From: Physocladia obscura
Lineage: Eukaryota > Chytridiomycota > Chytridiomycetes > Chytridiales > Chytriomycetaceae
Length of the DNA: 11,604 nucleotides
NCBI GenBank assembly: GCA_027596945.1
Contig: JADGJH010001161.1
Span: 1 to 11,604 of the forward strand
Direction: 5' to 3'
The notes below the pieces were generated by a model. It was given only the letters and a program-made list of their open reading frames with translations, did no database searches and was not told where the DNA came from. Position numbers and translations under genes: made by a program. Positions 8,547-11,604 of the stretch are shown one piece after another. Each line of letters begins with the position of its first letter. The first letter of the stretch is position 1.

Positions 8547-8935
8547 TTCGTTATCTGCTTATATTGTAAACCATATTGTTTCATAAGAATTAAAAACATG
8601 CTATCGCACGCGTATCTTACATGCATCTAATCCGCGCAAATATTACAGAAGATTTTGCCGCTAATTTCTTGCGCTAATTCACACTAGACCCATCTCTTTT
8701 GTATCTCAAGTTTTCTGTAGTCTGATTTCCGGTTTGGCAGACAAAAACGAAAGAGTACTTATTTATGCTGCAACAATTGAGATAAGCGTTCGATGCACAT
8801 TGAAACTCATCAACACTTAATGGATTTCATTGTAGAACATGTAAATACTTTATAAAATATGGCAACAGTCAAAAAAAAAAAAAATAGCGAATGGAACTAC
8901 AAAAAAAATCAGTACCGAAACCGGTTAAAACGTTT

Positions 8936-8941
8936 TTTATT
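8936..8941 (-). terminator. Candidate polyadenylation signal AATAAA of the small mitochondrial-type gene
   Basis: AATAAA on the minus strand starts 28 nt after the TAA at 8972-8970 and is followed by AT-rich sequence, a usual position for a short fungal 3' untranslated region. Confidence 0.5.
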
Positions 8942-8969
8942 TAATACAGTTTTTTAATAAAATTTTTTT

Positions 8970-9257
8970 TTACAGATGCACAAGTTCCTTTTCCAATACA
9001 AACGTAATGCCATCAGTCTTGTTTCCGCCAGCAGCCGCGTTTGCGTTTCCATCCGTCGCAGCTTCTTTCGCAGAGCTAGCTGAGTTATTAATGCTGCCAG
9101 ACACTGTCGCATTCACGTCAGGCGCCGAACCCGAAGAGACACCCGACGCCGAAACGTTAGCTTGCGAAATGGCAGCAGCTCCACCACGCTGTGCTTGAAA
9201 AAGCGAGCTTGTTGGATGGAAGACGGCAAGGGATCTTGCAAACAGTGTTGGTCTCAT
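8970..9257 (-). CDS. Small Ala/Ser/Asn/Gly-rich protein with a mitochondrial-type presequence
   Basis: One 95-residue frame starting at ATG 9257. I do not recognise the family. The first 24 residues (MRPTLFARSLAVF, then a Ser/Gln stretch and QRGG) contain Arg but no acidic residue and could form an amphipathic helix, as in mitochondrial targeting peptides. Residues 25-78 are low-complexity Ala, Ser, Gly and Asn. The C-terminus TDGITFVLEKELVHL is more ordered. The frame is clearly more GC-rich and varied in codon use than its surroundings, and an AATAAA follows the stop. The opposite strand is also open over 63 codons, but that is expected from these codons. It is divergent to RPA2, with about 760 nt between starts. 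It could also be the last exon of a longer gene, though no good acceptor is seen just upstream. Confidence 0.55.
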   Translation of the reverse strand: MRPTLFARSLAVFHPTSSLFQAQRGGAAAISQANVSASGVSSGSAPDVNATVSGSINNSASSAKEAATDGNANAAAGGNKTDGITFVLEKELVHL

Positions 9258-10018
9258 GCTTCTTCTTTTGTTGGATGGCTGGCGCGTGTTGCTGTTTTTT
9301 TAGGTGTTTTTCTGGTTTGATATTTCGATTTTGAGGATGGGAGACTGCAAAGTGGCACCATTTTTTTGTTCTTTTTTGAGGAAAAATTGTTGCAATCCGG
9401 AAAAATCCTCCTTCATCAGAAACTCTTCTCAACAACTGCCTGCTGCAATGCCAACCCGAGTAGCGGAACAGTTATCAGGACGAAATAAATAAATAAAAAG
9501 AATTACTGAACATTGCTATAATTCTTAATTTCTTTTTAATATTTCCTTATCATCCTTTGCTTTAAATTTCAATATAATCAGGCCATTACCAATAAAAAAG
9601 AGGGAAAAAAATGGAATTGCGTCAAGGAAAAATAAAACGAAACTGGGCCACTGGTCAGATTTAATTTTCGGAAAATGCCGTTTTGCTTAAGGGTTTATAA
9701 AGTTGGGGAAGATCAAAAAGAAGAAAGCGGAGTTATAAATATGCTGCATTTCGCACCAAGATACTTATTTTATTTATTACTCACCACCCAATATCTATCT
9801 CTTCCTCCCTACCTTGTTTTCAAAAAATTTATATCGATGTCATGCCGGTGTTTTGCTTTTTCTTCAAATTAAGCTTATAATTATATTGATTTGACGAGCG
9901 AGATTGGAAGATGGAAAAAGAAATCACAAGTGGTTGGATTTGTTCTGGTCCTTGTTTTTCTGTGTGTTGTCCAGAAATCTGTTTGAAGAAAAAAAAAACT
10001 TGTCCGCAAACAACAAAA
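9258..10018. promoter_or_regulatory. Divergent spacer between the small minus-strand gene and RPA2
   Basis: About 760 nt that should hold both promoters and leaders. On the minus strand an ATG at 9416 opens a 38-codon frame ending at 9300, possibly an upstream ORF for the small gene. On the plus strand the RPA2 frame is open back to an ATG at 9911, but that extension (36 residues, Cys- and Lys-rich) does not resemble RPA2 and is more likely leader. Plus-strand frames at 9304-9492 and 9675-9872 look like chance. A TTTATAAAG element at 9689-9697 resembles a TATA box but lies far from the start. Confidence 0.4.
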
Positions 10019-11295
10019 ATGATGAGTGGAGGTAACAGCAACTGGAACTCAGGTTACGGAGGCGCCGGAAACACGACAAAGTACAACTCATACGGCAACA
10101 ACAACAACAGCAATAGCAACAATGGAAACAACTACAGAAGCAACACCAACAGCTATTCTCCACAGCCGCAGCAGCAGGGCGGCTTCTCAAATTCTCAACA
10201 CGTGGCCGGATTTGCCGATTCTCCGTCGACGCAAAAGGTTTGTTGGCGAATGTTCTTGTAGTATTGAATCCGCACATGTGTGTTTTTTTTTGTTTTTTTT
10301 GCTCACTCTTTTGTCCAGAAATTCACAAACCAATCTCTTCGTCCAGTGTCGATCAAACATTTACTGCGCGCAAAAGTCGAAACGGAAGGAAATCCACCTT
10401 CTCTCGACGGCGAGGAACTTGGTTTGGTTAGTTTTGCGAAGGGGGAAGAAAGTTTAAAAATGTGTCTGTTTTTTTTCCCTAATACCAAAAAAAAAAAGGT
10501 CAAGATTATCGGTCGTGTCAGCAAAGCATCTGTGAACTCGACGAGTTTGAAATATGTTGTATCTGATGGTCCTTATAATATCGAATGTTCAAAGTTTGTC
10601 GGAGCAGATAATGTTGATGGAAACGACTACAACACATTCAGGTTTCTATTCTTTTTTCTTCTTCTTTCTCTTGTACGCAATATTTGTTTATTCGATCGAA
10701 TAACAGCGAAGGAACATATGTGAAAATTATTGGGACGGCCAAAATGTACAAAAATGCTGTCACGTTGAGTAATATTTTCGTATTCCCTGTCCCAGAATTT
10801 GACGAAATCACATATCATAATCTTGAGTGCGTGTACATCCATCTGCTTTTGACTCGCGGCGATCCTATGGTTAAAAAAAAAAAAAAAAAAAATCTATGTA
10901 AACTAAAACAAAAACAAAAAAACAGACGGTTTCAAATATGACTGCCGACCAGTCGAATGCGTACAATTCAACGGCATATGCAGCTGGCGGCAGCACGCCA
11001 GGAGGAGGTGCAATCAACAGCAAGAACCATCCATACTCTCACCTTCCACGTGTGCAAGGGCAAATCATGCTTACTCTCAGCAAAAGTGCGGATCCTGTTC
11101 CCAGAGACACAATCTTTGCAGCGCTAAGAGGAGTTGCAAATGACGCAGATATCGGGTATAATTGTTTACTTTATTTTTTAATATTTTTTAATCGCTTTCT
11201 TTGTTTTTTGGTAAAACAGGGAAGCATTGCAATCGTTGGAAAATGAAGGTCATTTGTACGATAATGGAGACTCGACTTATCAGATAACTGCTTGA
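10019..11295 (+). CDS. RPA2: Replication protein A 32-kDa subunit (RPA2/Rfa2), six exons
   Basis: Exons: 10019-10237, 10319-10426, 10499-10641, 10707-10869, 10926-11155 and 11220-11295, giving about 312 residues; typical family length is about 270. All phases agree. RPA2 is the middle subunit of the trimeric single-stranded DNA-binding complex used in replication, repair and checkpoint signalling. Residues 1-73 are rich in Asn, Ser, Gly, Tyr and Gln. LRPVSIKHLLRA corresponds to TLTPVTIKQILE of yeast Rfa2. The OB fold follows: VKIIGRVSKAS, YVVSDGPYNIECSKFV, EGTYVKIIGTAKMYKNA, and FDEITYHNLECVYIHLLL. A flexible linker leads to the C-terminal winged helix (PVPRDTIFAALRG, then EALQSLENEGHLYDNGDSTY), which recruits repair factors. 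Two adjacent ATGs, 10019 and 10022, could both start it. Exon 5 has an Asn/Gly-rich linker. Introns are 56-81 nt with pyrimidine or A-rich 3' ends. Confidence 0.92.
10427..10498 (+). other. RPA2 intron 2, 72 nt, stop-free and in frame
   Basis: The donor is GTTAGT and the acceptor AAAAAG, with a T8 pyrimidine tract and then an A12 run just before the AG. The length is a multiple of three and no in-frame stop occurs, so a retained intron would add 24 residues (VSFAKGEESLKMCLF...) between the N-terminal segment and the first OB strand. Confidence 0.7.
10870..10925 (+). other. RPA2 intron 4 with a long poly-A tract
   Basis: This 56-nt intron begins GTTAAAA and continues into a run of about 18 A, followed by a CTAAAAC branch-like motif and A-rich sequence up to the ACAG acceptor. 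It lacks a normal pyrimidine tract. Its removal joins LTRGDPM to TVSNMTADQSN in phase 0. Confidence 0.65.
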
Positions 11296-11604
11296 GATGG
11301 CTGACGTGGAATTATGAATCATTGAAATCAATTTTTTTTTTTTTGGGGAAAAAGAATAGCTGTAAAAAAAATTTAAAAAAATGAAAAAAAAACATAAACG
11401 GTGGTTGTTTGAAAGATTGTGAGATTTTGCGGACTCTGCGTCGCATTCAAACTGAAACAAACCATTGGTGAATCTTAATTTGTGTATGATCTTTTATGTG
11501 TGTTTTGACAAGTTTGCCAGGAAACCAATGCATTTATTAAAGCTGTCACTCAATTCTTCAAATTAATTGAGGCTTATTTCAACAGACACTGGTGCCTCTT
11601 GATT
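11296..11604. other. RPA2 3' flank and possible tail of a convergent gene
   Basis: The first 100 nt are T- and A-run-rich 3' untranslated sequence; no plus-strand AATAAA is seen. On the minus strand, from the right edge to 11563, one frame is open for 13 codons (QEAPVSVEISLN then TAA), and an AATAAA lies about 20 nt beyond (11535-11540). This could be the C-terminus of a gene entering from the right, but 13 codons prove little. Confidence 0.3.

Larger units (their letters stand above)
8139..8969. other. Intergenic region between the ankyrin gene and the small mitochondrial-type gene
   Basis: No convincing gene is visible. It contains the 5' flank of the ankyrin gene, a purine-rich stretch on its coding strand, an ATT triplet run near 8228-8245, a G10 run, and the 3' flank of the small gene to the right. 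A 71-codon plus-strand frame at 8202-8417 begins in the ATT repeat and looks like chance. Confidence 0.6.

Noticed and set aside
8655..8817. About 50 open plus-strand codons without an ATG
   Set aside because: A possible exon was considered, but flanking splice sites are weak and the peptide shows no family pattern.
9304..9492. 62-codon plus-strand frame ending near an AAAT repeat
   Set aside because: It overlaps the probable leader of the small minus-strand gene and resembles nothing known.
9675..9872. 65-codon plus-strand frame upstream of RPA2
   Set aside because: No known motif or codon bias; it lies in the probable promoter and leader region.
9911..10018. 36-residue N-terminal extension of RPA2 from ATG 9911
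   Set aside because: The extension is Cys/Lys-rich and unlike any RPA2 terminus, while MMSGG at 10019 starts the typical low-complexity tail.
10026..10457. 143-codon frame overlapping RPA2 exons 1 and 2
   Set aside because: Its Thr/Ala-rich start is a frame shift of the Asn-rich RPA2 exon, and it runs into intron sequence.
1..11604. tRNA, rRNA, CRISPR array, transposon or viral sequence
   Set aside because: No tRNA A/B-box pairs with a foldable arm, no spaced repeats of CRISPR type, no terminal repeats, and no transposase, reverse transcriptase or viral motifs were seen on either strand by eye.

Overview
This is a stretch of eukaryotic nuclear DNA, not bacterial or organellar. The genes carry short spliceosomal introns (46 to 122 nt in the well-supported models) with GT..AG ends, one with a textbook TACTAAC branch site. 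Non-coding DNA is AT-rich and full of poly-A/poly-T runs. A yeast-like vacuolar carboxypeptidase sits beside NOL11 and TRM13 proteins that also resemble the metazoan forms. This suits an early-diverging fungus (chytrid-like) or a related unicellular opisthokont; that placement is inference.

Layout. Positions 1-361 hold what look like exons of a minus-strand gene with an armadillo-like repeat that runs off the left edge. Four minus-strand genes follow, packed tightly. In transcription order they are an ankyrin-repeat protein (8138-7368), intronless TRM13 (7332-6124), a seven-exon NOL11/UTP8-type gene (6046-2640) and a five-exon carboxypeptidase Y-type gene (2625-993). The gaps between coding regions are only 35, 77 and 14 nt. 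After a roughly 830-nt gap to the right comes a small minus-strand gene for a 95-residue protein with a mitochondrial-type N-terminus (9257-8970). A divergent spacer of about 760 nt separates it from the plus-strand gene for replication protein A subunit 2 (RPA2, six exons, 10019-11295). The right end is 3' flank, perhaps with the tail of a convergent gene.

Function. NOL11 (small-subunit processome, rRNA transcription and processing) and TRM13 (tRNA 2'-O-methylation) both serve the translation machinery. RPA2 binds single-stranded DNA in replication and repair. The carboxypeptidase is a secretory or vacuolar protease. The genes are housekeeping; nothing indicates a mobile element, virus, CRISPR array or RNA gene. 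The most interesting points are gene packing that leaves almost no room for separate terminators and promoters, an intron built largely of a pentanucleotide repeat whose units supply both candidate 3' splice sites, an altered zinc finger in TRM13, a stop-free intron of 72 nt in RPA2, an Asn/Gln-rich RPA2 N-terminus, and an unrecognised small mitochondrial-type protein.
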